From Flavobacterium sp. 90 (GTDB lineage: Bacteria > Bacteroidota > Bacteroidia > Flavobacteriales > Flavobacteriaceae): a stretch of DNA of 64,000 nucleotides. Positions 46,358-53,864 of this stretch are shown here, one piece after another. Positions within the stretch are counted from its first letter, which is position 1, and each line of letters opens with the position of its first letter. The notes beneath the pieces were generated by a model. The model was not told the DNA's origin, made no database searches, and was given only the letters and a program-made list of their open reading frames with translations. The position numbers and the translations under genes are program-made. Where the stretch lies: contig NZ_SMGE01000001.1 of the NCBI RefSeq assembly GCF_004339525.1, positions 5,022,001-5,086,000 of the forward strand, in the 5' to 3' direction.

Positions 46358-46524
46358 TTTTTAATTATGAATTGTAAATTATGAATTATTAATTAGCATT
46401 CACAATTTATAATTCACCATTAACAATTAATTAGTTTCAGTTTGTTTTGTTTTTTTTTACGCTGCAAGCTTGTTGTGGAGCTTGCAGTCGTAATAAAAAT
46501 GAAATGAATTTTAGATAAAAAAAT

Positions 46525-46556
46525 AAACCAGTCTTTTTTTAGGAAAAGGCTGGTTT
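46525..46556 (+). terminator. Hairpin after susD
   Basis: AAACCAGTC pairs with GGCTGGTTT (one G-U pair) around a TTTTTTTAGGAAAA centre. It is a likely terminator 170 bp past the susD stop. Confidence 0.55.
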
Positions 46557-46656
46557 GTCTTTAAGGAAGTTACCCCAATATTGTCATTCCGAAGAATGAG
46601 GAATCTCCGCAAGTAGCTCTACAAAGTTTAGAATTACAAATAAAGTTAGCCCAATA

Positions 46657-46761
46657 TTGTCATTTCGACGGAGGAGAAATCACACGCGAAACTCGATAAA
46701 GATTGGCGATTATGCGGATGTAATTTCTAGTGTGATTTCTCCCTTTGGTCGAAATGACAAA
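46657..46761. repeat. TTGTCATTTCGACG element
   Basis: Left arm TTGTCATTTCGACGGAGGAG and a right arm ending GTCGAAATGACAA; both continue inward with matching GAAATCACAC / GTGTGATTTC. Member of the 28819 family. Confidence 0.88.
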
Positions 46762-46833
46762 TATTACGATAAAAATTAAATACCAATAATAGTAAATTCT
46801 AAAAGCTTTAAAAGTGAACAAACCCCAATTACA

Positions 46834-48657
46834 ATGAAAAAAATAATAGTTCTTTTATGTCTTCATTTTTTCCTGTTTGCACAAGCGCAGGAATACAGTT
46901 CATCGAATATTCATTCTCATAATGATTATGCGAGTAAAAACCCTTTTTATGATGCCTATTCAAATGAATCTGGTGTTATCGAAGCCGATGTTTTCTTAGT
47001 AAATAACGAATTGCCTGTTGCGCATACTTCAAAAGAAATTTCAGTTTACAATACGCTTAGAAGTATGTATTTGGATCCTTTATCGAATAAATTAAAGGCA
47101 TTGAACGGAAAAGCATATCCAAGTAATAAACCTTTGATTTTAATGATTGATATCAAAACAGAAGCTGAACCAACTTTAAAATTAATTGTTCAGCAGTTAA
47201 AAATGTATCCAGATTTGATTTCGAATAAAAACCTGAAAGTAGTTATTTCTGGAAGCAGACCTTCTCAGGCAAACTGGAAAGATTATCCGGAGTTTATTTA
47301 TTTTGACGGAAGATTAAACGAGAATTATTCTCCGGAACAATTAGCTCGTGTCGAAATGATTAGCGAAGATTTAAAAGAAATCACTCCTTGGAACGGTAAA
47401 GGTGTAATGACTCAGGTTGACGCCGAAAAAGTACAAGAAATCATTAAAAAAGTACACGATCAGAATAAAAAAATCAGATTTTGGGGAACGGCAGATAATG
47501 TGAATACTTGGATGACTTTGATGAATCTGAAAGTAGATTTTATTGCTACAGATAATGTTCCTGCATTGACACAATTCATTAATAATATCAAAACGACATT
47601 CTTTCAAAACACAGAATTTCATCAGGCATATGTTCCTAAAAATGTTTCGGCTTTCGCCAAAAAGAAGCCAAAAAATGTAATTCTGTTAATTGGTGACGGA
47701 ATGGGATTGACTCAAATTTATTCTGGTTATACGGCTAATAAAGGTCAATTGAGCTTGTTTAATATCCCAACTCAGGGATTGTCTATTACAAAATCTTCGG
47801 ACAGTTATATTACAGATTCGGCTGCTGGCGCAACGGCAATGGCAACGGGACATAAAACCAATAATAGATTTATTAGTGTTGATGAAAACGGAAAACCGTT
47901 AGAATTAATCACACAACAATTGGCAAAGAAAAATTATAAAACGGCAATAATCTCTGCAGGCGATATTACCGATGCTACTCCTGCTGGTTTTTATGCACAT
48001 CAGTCTGATAGAAGCTATAGCGAACCAATTGCAAATGATTTTTTATCAAATCCGTCAGATATTTTGATTGGAGGAGGACCAAAGCAATTCAAATCTAGAA
48101 AAGATGGTAAAGATTTATCTAAGGTATTAATAGAAAAAGGATATACTTTTTCGGATAAATTCAGCAGTCTTGATACGATCAAAAATTCGAAATTTATTGT
48201 TTTGGATGATGCTTCGGTAGTTTCTATGAAAGCGGGTAGAGGAGACTTTCTGTCTAAATCTTTAGCGAAAGCAACATCAACATTTGCAAAAACAAAGAAT
48301 CCATTTTTTATCATGGCAGAAGGTGCACAAATCGATTACGGCGGACACCAAAATAACGTGGAATATGTAGTACGCGAAATGCTTGATTTTGACAAAGTAG
48401 TGGGACAAGCAATGGAATTTGTAGACAAAAATCCTGAAACACTTTTAATCGTTACCGCAGATCATGAAACAGGAGGACTTTCTTTAATCGACGGAAGTAT
48501 CGAAAAAGGATATGTACACGGAAGTTTCAGTACAAACGACCATACAGCAGTTCCGGTTCCGGTTTTTGCTTATGGAGCAGGAGCTCAGAATTTTGCAGGA
48601 GTTTATCAGAATATTGCAATTTATAGTAAGATTATGGAAGTTATTTCTGGGGAGTAA
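46834..48657 (+). CDS. Exported GDPD/PI-PLC-like barrel fused to alkaline phosphatase
   Basis: Exported 607-residue two-domain enzyme. After a signal peptide (about 1-18), residues 20-250 resemble a phosphatidylinositol phospholipase C/glycerophosphodiesterase barrel: NIHSHNDYASK with His27 and His29, GVIEADVFLVN, LILMIDIKTEAE, IRFWGTADN. From about residue 272 comes a full alkaline phosphatase: KNVILLIGDGMGLTQ, catalytic Ser329 in TDSAAGATAMATGHK, metal ligands in EGAQIDYGGHQN, TADHETGG and the late NDHTAVPVPVFAYG. The fusion could cleave a phosphodiester and then remove phosphate from the product. Separated from susD by 476 bp with hairpins, it may be independently expressed. Substrate inferred only. 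Confidence 0.85.
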   Translation: MKKIIVLLCLHFFLFAQAQEYSSSNIHSHNDYASKNPFYDAYSNESGVIEADVFLVNNELPVAHTSKEISVYNTLRSMYLDPLSNKLKALNGKAYPSNKPLILMIDIKTEAEPTLKLIVQQLKMYPDLISNKNLKVVISGSRPSQANWKDYPEFIYFDGRLNENYSPEQLARVEMISEDLKEITPWNGKGVMTQVDAEKVQEIIKKVHDQNKKIRFWGTADNVNTWMTLMNLKVDFIATDNVPALTQFINNIKTTFFQNTEFHQAYVPKNVSAFAKKKPKNVILLIGDGMGLTQIYSGYTANKGQLSLFNIPTQGLSITKSSDSYITDSAAGATAMATGHKTNNRFISVDENGKPLELITQQLAKKNYKTAIISAGDITDATPAGFYAHQSDRSYSEPIANDFLSNPSDILIGGGPKQFKSRKDGKDLSKVLIEKGYTFSDKFSSLDTIKNSKFIVLDDASVVSMKAGRGDFLSKSLAKATSTFAKTKNPFFIMAEGAQIDYGGHQNNVEYVVREMLDFDKVVGQAMEFVDKNPETLLIVTADHETGGLSLIDGSIEKGYVHGSFSTNDHTAVPVPVFAYGAGAQNFAGVYQNIAIYSKIMEVISGE

Positions 48658-48691
48658 TTTTTGTCTAGCGTTTTTTTAAAATAAAGAAATA

Positions 48692-48728
48692 AAAAACAGG
48701 AGTATTTTTTACTCCTGTTTTTTTTATT
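48692..48728. terminator. Terminator after the fused phosphatase gene
   Basis: AAAACAGGAGTA pairs with TACTCCTGTTTT and is followed by a T run, with an A run before it. It can serve both this gene and the convergent gene at 48807. Confidence 0.85.
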
Positions 48729-48806
48729 TTCATATTTCGGGATTATATAATTTTCTCTAATTTATTAAATCATCGTTATAGAGATTTATAATTTATGTTT
48801 GTTATT

Positions 48807-49559
48807 TTAATCTATTTCAATTGAAATTACAGCTTGTTTGTTTTGTTCGTCTATATTCAATAATGATACTGACCAAGGAATATTTTGTATTTTTTCTGTC
48901 GCTTTTTCATTTGTCAGAAATAAAAATTGCGATTCTATAATGTAAGGATCTCTGTCAATACGAATTTGATTAAAATTAATGAATAATTTTATCGCTCCGT
49001 ATCCAATATGAGGTGCTTTAAATTCAAGTTGATAAAAATTTGTGTCATTTCCAGCTAATTTTTTATCAAATAGAAGTTCCTTCCCTTCCGTTACTTTTAA
49101 TACGAATCTATGTTTAGCAACTGCTTCAAACGTTTTTATTAAGTCATCACGGAGCTGTATTAAACCTTCTTCTGTTTGTTTATATGTAATGCAACGAAAT
49201 TGTCTCAAGTCAAAAGGAATTGTCTCCATATTTTGACTTAAAATTATTACTTTGTCTATATCTTTTATACAATGTGCAATTCCAAGTTCATAAAAAACAT
49301 TTGGATTTCGATCAGTTAAATCGGCGATAATATATTCTGCTCTCAAAATGCTTTTTAATATTGTTTCCACTATATGAGGTTCTATAATGTCATCAGCTCT
49401 TTTACAAACAAAGTTTAAGTTAGTAGATTGAAGTGTATTTGTTATTGTATTATTAACATCATCAAATTTAGGATCAAAAGGCATCATTATAAAACAAGTT
49501 GCCCTTTCAACTTTATTATTTAACGTTTTGAAATATTCTTTTGGATAAATATTGGTCAT
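48807..49559 (-). CDS. TIR/nucleoside-deoxyribosyltransferase-like protein
   Basis: Stand-alone cytoplasmic protein of 250 residues. Residues about 18-150 look like a Rossmann-type fold of the TIR / nucleoside 2-deoxyribosyltransferase-like group: ATCFIMMPFDPKFDDV, VCKRADDIIEP, AEYIIADLTDRNPNVFYELG. Glu91 in FYELGIAH is in the place of the catalytic Glu of that superfamily, and Asp80 precedes it. The C-terminal 100 residues are beta-rich and not recognised. Related domains are used as NAD- or nucleotide-cleaving effectors in phage defence, but also occur in genes of unknown role. It has no partner gene in the same direction. Family placement is by pattern only. Confidence 0.65.
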   Translation of the reverse strand: MTNIYPKEYFKTLNNKVERATCFIMMPFDPKFDDVNNTITNTLQSTNLNFVCKRADDIIEPHIVETILKSILRAEYIIADLTDRNPNVFYELGIAHCIKDIDKVIILSQNMETIPFDLRQFRCITYKQTEEGLIQLRDDLIKTFEAVAKHRFVLKVTEGKELLFDKKLAGNDTNFYQLEFKAPHIGYGAIKLFINFNQIRIDRDPYIIESQFLFLTNEKATEKIQNIPWSVSLLNIDEQNKQAVISIEID

Positions 49560-49857
49560 TTCTTAAATGTTATTTTAATGTATATTGTTTTTTAATACTT
49601 GCTACAAGTTTATATAAATTATTAACGAATCATAGATTTCATAATTGATCTTTTTGTCAAGAGTTACAGTTGTCGCCATATTAGTTTCATTTAAATTAAT
49701 TAATAATTAAAATTTGGACTATTCGAGTTTTAATATTTGTTATAGGATTAAAACGATTAAAAGGAGGCGTGTAGCACTATTTTTCGTGGAGTTTTAGTTT
49801 AACTAACGGGAGTGTAGTGAATTAAGTAAGTTCAAATTTATTAATATATAAGAAATT
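49560..49857. other. Non-coding region between 48807 gene and hxlR-type gene
   Basis: AT-rich, no gene recognised. It should contain the promoter of the TIR-like gene on the minus strand. A small GC island GGAGGCGTGTAGC lies near 49762. Confidence 0.6.
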
Positions 49858-49883
49858 AAAAAAGGGTATAAATACCCCTTTTT
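49858..49883 (-). terminator. Terminator of hxlR-type gene
   Basis: AAAAAGGGTA and TACCCCTTTTT form a short hairpin; on the minus strand it is followed by a T-rich tail, 38 bp after the HxlR stop. Confidence 0.75.
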
Positions 49884-49920
49884 AATGCTGATTAATTTAG
49901 TTGAGACTAAGATTTAAAAG

Positions 49921-50271
49921 CTATAATATTGCGTTAGTTTTCTTGTTTTTGATATGTTCTCTATGAGATATTCCCCAATTAATCATTTCGGTGATAATGG
50001 GTCCAAAAGATCTGCAATAATCTGTAGATTCATAAAGTATCGGAATTTGCGCATCTCTGTCTTCGGTTCTTTTCACAAGATTGTTGAGTTCCATATCTTT
50101 TAATTCTTTCGAAAGCATTCTAGACGTAATTCCAGGAATACTTTGCTGGATTTCTTTGAATCGGTTATTTCCATTACAAATCGAATTGATAATAGGTAAT
50201 TTCCATTTACCACCCAAAACATATATCGTATCCTGAAGCGCGCGAACTTCTTCTTGCTGATTTCTTGCCAT
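49921..50271 (-). CDS. HxlR family transcriptional regulator
   Basis: Cytoplasmic winged-helix regulator of 116 residues. Family marks: DTIYVLGGKWKLPIINSICN, FKEIQQSIPGITSRMLSKEL, LVKRTEDRDAQIPILYES, ESTDYCRSFGPIITEM. HxlR/YodB-type proteins often sense electrophiles or oxidants through Cys; Cys residues occur here in SICNG and DYCRS. It is divergent from the SDR gene at 50545 and is probably its repressor; a matching inverted pair of sites lies in the gap. Confidence 0.93.
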   Translation of the reverse strand: MARNQQEEVRALQDTIYVLGGKWKLPIINSICNGNNRFKEIQQSIPGITSRMLSKELKDMELNNLVKRTEDRDAQIPILYESTDYCRSFGPIITEMINWGISHREHIKNKKTNAIL

Positions 50272-50333
50272 TAGAATTTATTTTAGACTAAGATATAAAA
50301 ACAATTTATAATTTTTTCCGGTGTGATTTTTTC

Positions 50334-50347
50334 ACCATATAAGTGAT
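50334..50347. promoter_or_regulatory. Candidate HxlR operator, proximal to hxlR
   Basis: ACCATATAAGTGAT, the exact reverse complement of the element at 50444-50457, 62 bp upstream of the HxlR start. Confidence 0.55.
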
Positions 50348-50443
50348 GTAAGAAAATATAAGTTTAAATGCTGACTTTAGTAATTTAACGAATGTGAACT
50401 TAAGCTAAGTACTTAGTAAACAGTACAATTTAAGTGAACTTAT

Positions 50444-50457
50444 ATCACTTATATGGT
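50444..50457. promoter_or_regulatory. Candidate HxlR operator, proximal to SDR
   Basis: ATCACTTATATGGT, overlapping an AAGTGA-N7-TCACTT palindrome at 50432-50450. A likely -7 element TAACTTTG for the SDR gene follows at 50512-50519. Confidence 0.55.
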
Positions 50458-50544
50458 AGGAAATCAGGTATACTCAATGATACCGCTGAAAAAGTAATAT
50501 GTTCTGCGTTCTAACTTTGTCCCATTAATTTAAAACATATAAAA

Positions 50545-51288
50545 ATGGACAATTTAAAAAATAAAGTTGCAGTAATAACAGGCGGAAATAGTGGTATTGG
50601 TTATGCTACAGCAAAACAATTAATAGAACAAGGCGCAACGGTTATTATTACAGGAAGAAGAAAAGAAGCAATCGAAAAAGCAGCTTCAGAATTAGGCGTT
50701 ACAGCTATTGTTGCGGATCAATCCAATGTTGCAGATATTGATCGTTTAGCTTTAAAAGTAAAAGAAGATTTTGGACAAGTTGATATTCTTTTTATCAATG
50801 CCGGAATCGCAGGTTTAGGAACTATTGAGCAAGCAACAGAAGCTTTATATGATGATATCATGAACATCAACCTTAAAGGAGCATATTTTACTTTAAGCAA
50901 ATTTATTCCAATTCTGAAAGACGGAGCTTCTGTTGTATTTCTTTCTTCTAATACTGCGAGTATGAGTGGAGCAGGTTCATCAATTTATTCTTCAAGTAAA
51001 ACAGCTCTTAATGCTATAATGAAAATTGCAGCAGTTGAATTAGCGCCACGAAAAATCAGAGTAAATTCAGTAAGCCCGGGACCAACAGAAACCGAAGTAA
51101 TGAAAAAAGTAGGTTTAGACGAAGCAACTGTAAAATCTATTATGGATGTTGTTGTCGAAAGAATTCCGCTAAAGCAAATGGGAACCGCAGCCAATGTTGC
51201 AAAAATGGTTTCGTATTTAAGCGGCGAAGCTTCTGTATTTATAACCGGAGCAGATATTTTAATGGATGGCGGAATGGTGCTTGTTTAA
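50545..51288 (+). CDS. Short-chain dehydrogenase/reductase
   Basis: Cytoplasmic NAD(P)-dependent oxidoreductase of 247 residues. The cofactor motif GGNSGIGYATAKQL, NAG in FINAGIAGLG, catalytic Ser in VVFLSSNTAS and Tyr-x3-Lys in SIYSSSKTALN are all present, as is PGPTET after the active site. TGRRKEA after beta-2 suggests NADPH preference (Arg). It is divergent from the HxlR regulator, a common arrangement for inducible detoxification SDRs. The substrate is unknown. Confidence 0.93.
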   Translation: MDNLKNKVAVITGGNSGIGYATAKQLIEQGATVIITGRRKEAIEKAASELGVTAIVADQSNVADIDRLALKVKEDFGQVDILFINAGIAGLGTIEQATEALYDDIMNINLKGAYFTLSKFIPILKDGASVVFLSSNTASMSGAGSSIYSSSKTALNAIMKIAAVELAPRKIRVNSVSPGPTETEVMKKVGLDEATVKSIMDVVVERIPLKQMGTAANVAKMVSYLSGEASVFITGADILMDGGMVLV

Positions 51289-51310
51289 TTGCTAATTATG
51301 AATTGAAGGT

Positions 51311-51515
51311 TTAACCGCAAAGTTCGCAAAGTTTTACGCCACGAATTATGATTAAAAAAAATTCGTGAATTCGTCGCGAAAAAATCATTTTAATCTATAT
51401 AATCTGTGGCAAAAACTACACAAAGATCGCAAAGTTATTAGACACATAGCTTTGCGATCTTCGCGTTTTTAAAGATTTCCAGAAGCAAAAAAATCTTAGC
51501 GCTCTTTGCGGTTAA
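51311..51515. repeat. TTAACCGCAAAG...CTTTGCGGTTAA repeat block
   Basis: A 12-bp perfect inverted pair (TTAACCGCAAAG and CTTTGCGGTTAA) encloses phrases such as GTTCGCAAAGTTTTACGCC, AATCTGTGGC and TAGCTTTGCGATCTTCGCG. A related block is at 53541-53692 and a partial one near 54980-55053. It occupies most of the gap 51289-51583, where no gene is seen. Confidence 0.8.
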
Positions 51516-51583
51516 ATCACCAGCATTCAAAAACTCATAATTCATAATTCATAACTCATAATTTAAAAACCCCTAACTCCTAG

Positions 51584-51680
51584 ACTGTCCATTTCAGCTA
51601 TCACTTCGTCCGTTTGGACTGTTTTCTGATTTCGTAAGAAGGGTTATCGAAATACTTTTGACGAAGAAATTAACTGATAA
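51584..51680 (+). promoter_or_regulatory. Duplicated promoter module upstream of epoxide hydrolase
   Basis: ACTGTCCATTTCA at 51584-51596, then ACTTCGTCC, then a -7-like TACTTTTG at 51653-51660, then a leader (51657-51680) identical over 24 bp to 53816-53839. The second copy has the same 73-bp spacing from box to TTTGACG. No good -33 TTTG is seen, which suggests an activator. Confidence 0.6.
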
Positions 51681-51704
51681 ACAAATAATTTAAAATCAAA
51701 AACA

Positions 51705-53006
51705 ATGAAAACAATTCACACAAACAAACGAAGCATCGCAAATATTTTTGCATTAGGAGCTTTCCTTTTGCTTACAACAACCGGTTTTGCACAAAAGAAC
51801 CTAGATAAAAGCAAAACAGATTCAGAAGCGATTCGTCCTTATCACATTAGTATTTCAGAAAAAGCAATCACAGAACTTCGCGATCGTGTAAATGCAACAA
51901 GATGGCCTCAAAAAGAAACCGTAAACGATCAGTCACAAGGAGTGAAATTAACGCAAATTCAAGGTCTTGTAAAATATTGGGGGACAGATTACGATTGGCA
52001 TAAAACAGAAGCCAGATTAAATGCATTACCACAGTTTATTACCAACATTGACGGATTAGACATTCAATTTATCCATGTAAAATCAAAACATAAAAACGCC
52101 TTACCAATTATTATTACGCATGGATGGCCGGGATCGTTCTTTGAACTTTTAAAAGTAATTGGACCATTAACAGATCCGACTGCTTATGGCGGAAAAGCCG
52201 AAGATGCTTTTGATGTTGTGATTCCTTCTATGCCCGGATATGGTTTTTCTGAAAAACCTACAGGAACAGGTTGGGGAGTAGAAAAAATAGGAAGCGCCTG
52301 GGATGTTCTAATGAAACGTTTGGGATATAAACACTACGTATCTCAGGGAGGAGATTGGGGTTCTGTAATTGCAGATGCGATGGCGCGTCAGGCTCCTGAT
52401 GGATTATTGGGTATTCACGTGAATATGCCGGCAACTGTTCCCGCTGATATTGCCAAAGCTTTACAAGACGGAGAATCGGCGCCTGCTGGATTATCTGTAA
52501 AAGAAAAAGCAGCTTTTAATTCGTTGAATAAATTATATACTCGTGGTGCAGGATATGCAGGAATGATGGTAACACGTCCTCAGACTATAGGATATTCACT
52601 TACAGATTCGCCAGTTGGTTTAGCTTCATTTTTCTTAGATAAATTCAATGATTGGACATACAGCGGTGGTAATGCCGAAAAATCGCTTACCAAAGACGAA
52701 ATGCTTGACGATATATCATTGTACTGGTTTACAAATACAGCTAATTCTTCGGCTAGTTTATATTGGGAAAACAACAATAATAACTTTAATGCTGTAGAGC
52801 AAAGAACAAACGAAATTAAAATTCCGGTTGCAATAACGGTATTTCCGGGAGAGATTTACCAAGCACCAAAAACATGGGCTGAAAAAGCATATAAAAATCT
52901 GATTTATTTCAATGAAGTAAACAAAGGCGGTCATTTTGCTTCTTGGGAAGAACCACAGCTTTTTACAATAGAACTTCGCGCAGCTTTCAAATCATTAAGA
53001 AAATAA
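51705..53006 (+). CDS. Exported epoxide hydrolase (EHN type)
   Basis: Alpha/beta hydrolase of 433 residues with a signal peptide (about 1-29, ending TTGFAQ), so probably periplasmic. The N-terminal epoxide-hydrolase domain is clear (RPYHISISEKAITELRDRV, TRWPQKETVND, LNALPQFITNIDGLDIQFIH). The core has ITHGWPGSFFE, nucleophile Asp217 in SQGGDWGSVIAD and His in KGGHFASWEEP. Most bacterial relatives are cytoplasmic, so export is notable. It shares a promoter module with the hydrolase at 53865. Confidence 0.9.
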   Translation: MKTIHTNKRSIANIFALGAFLLLTTTGFAQKNLDKSKTDSEAIRPYHISISEKAITELRDRVNATRWPQKETVNDQSQGVKLTQIQGLVKYWGTDYDWHKTEARLNALPQFITNIDGLDIQFIHVKSKHKNALPIIITHGWPGSFFELLKVIGPLTDPTAYGGKAEDAFDVVIPSMPGYGFSEKPTGTGWGVEKIGSAWDVLMKRLGYKHYVSQGGDWGSVIADAMARQAPDGLLGIHVNMPATVPADIAKALQDGESAPAGLSVKEKAAFNSLNKLYTRGAGYAGMMVTRPQTIGYSLTDSPVGLASFFLDKFNDWTYSGGNAEKSLTKDEMLDDISLYWFTNTANSSASLYWENNNNNFNAVEQRTNEIKIPVAITVFPGEIYQAPKTWAEKAYKNLIYFNEVNKGGHFASWEEPQLFTIELRAAFKSLRK

Positions 53007-53025
53007 TAAAAACTAATAGAATAAT

Positions 53026-53055
53026 ACCTAACAGGTTTCTAAAACCTGTTAGGGT
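53026..53055. repeat. Palindrome, CCTAACAGG family
   Basis: ACCTAACAGGTTT and AAACCTGTTAGGGT; one arm position differs from the perfect copies. It lies between the epoxide hydrolase and cupin genes. Confidence 0.85.
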
Positions 53056-53087
53056 ATTCACTCAACGAATATTCAAATTAAAACATT

Positions 53088-53495
53088 ATGAAAACAAATA
53101 AAAACTTCAGCTTATATACAATTGCAATTTTACTTTTTATGGCTTTTGCTTCAAATAATGCTTTTGGACAACAATCAGGAATAAAGCGCACTGACTTGCA
53201 AAGACATGATCTTAGTATTCCAGGAAGAGAAGCCGTTCAGGCTAGAATCGATTTTGATGCACATACTTCTTTCGGAAAACATTATCATCCGGGCGAAGAA
53301 ATCATTTATGTATTAGAAGGCACATTAGAATATAAAGTAGAAGGTCAAGGAACCGTAACGCTAAAAGCAGGAGAAGTTTTGTTTATTCCCGCAGGAACGG
53401 TTCATTCGGCAAAAAATAATACAAACGCAAAAGCTTCTGAATTGGCAACGTATGTAGTAGAAAAAGGGAAACCCATTTTAGTATTGAAGAAGTAG
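53088..53495 (+). CDS. Exported single-domain cupin protein
   Basis: Small 135-residue protein with a signal peptide (about 1-27, ending NAFGQ) and one cupin barrel. Metal-binding motif 1 is HTSFGKHYHPGEEIIYVLEG (His, His, Glu) and motif 2 lies in GEVLFIPAGTVHSAKN. It probably binds a metal in the periplasm; enzymatic activity is unknown. It sits between two exported hydrolases and may act on the same compound. Confidence 0.88.
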   Translation: MKTNKNFSLYTIAILLFMAFASNNAFGQQSGIKRTDLQRHDLSIPGREAVQARIDFDAHTSFGKHYHPGEEIIYVLEGTLEYKVEGQGTVTLKAGEVLFIPAGTVHSAKNNTNAKASELATYVVEKGKPILVLKK

Positions 53496-53540
53496 TTTAC
53501 AGTGTGAAATGTTAGTTGTGAATTGTGAAATGGGAATAGT

Positions 53541-53692
53541 TTAACCGCAAAGCGCGCAAAGATTTTTTACTCGTAAGTTTTTGTAAAAACGCAAAGTTCG
53601 CAAAGCCATGCGAAAGAAACTTTGCGACTCAGCGTCTTTGCGAGAAATAAGCTAGCAAACCTTGCGTAAACCCTAGCGCCCTTTGCGGTTAA
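53541..53692. repeat. TTAACCGCAAAG...CTTTGCGGTTAA repeat block, copy 2
   Basis: Same perfect 12-bp inverted ends as 51311-51515, with a shorter, diverged interior (GCAAAGTTCGCAAAG, CTTTGCGACTCAGCG). It fills most of the 369-bp gap between the cupin gene and the next hydrolase; no gene is seen there. Confidence 0.8.
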
Positions 53693-53742
53693 GTTACCCG
53701 CATTTCATTCATAACTAATAATTCAAAATTCATAACTAAAAG

Positions 53743-53839
53743 ACTGTCCATTTCAACTTTTACTTTGTCCACTTCACCTTTTTTCATCTTTTAAAAAGAG
53801 TATTGTCAAGATACCTTTGACGAAGAAATTAACTGATAA
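53743..53839 (+). promoter_or_regulatory. Duplicated promoter module upstream of second hydrolase
   Basis: ACTGTCCATTTCA at 53743-53755, ACTTTGTCC, -7-like TACCTTTG at 53812-53819 and the shared 24-bp leader at 53816-53839. The spacing equals that of 51584-51680. Confidence 0.6.
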
Positions 53840-53864
53840 TCAACTAATCAAAACATTAATAATT

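Larger units (their letters stand above)
46358..46833. other. Intergenic region with hairpins and repeats
   Basis: No gene is seen. Contents in order: AT-rich inverted phrases (AATTATGAATT / AATTCACCATTAA), a CTGCAAGCT / AGCTTGCAG hairpin near 46462-46484, a terminator at 46525-46556, a partial TTGTCATTCCGA element near 46577, and a full TTGTCATTTCGACG element at 46657-46761. The hairpins probably separate the phosphatase gene transcriptionally from susD. Confidence 0.7.

Noticed and set aside
49762..49780. GC island as a possible small RNA
   Set aside because: No clear promoter, stem-loop or terminator could be assigned to it.
53817..53864. N-terminal extension of the second exported hydrolase
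   Set aside because: It reads through the promoter leader duplicated at 51657-51680; the ATG at 53865 gives a proper signal peptide.
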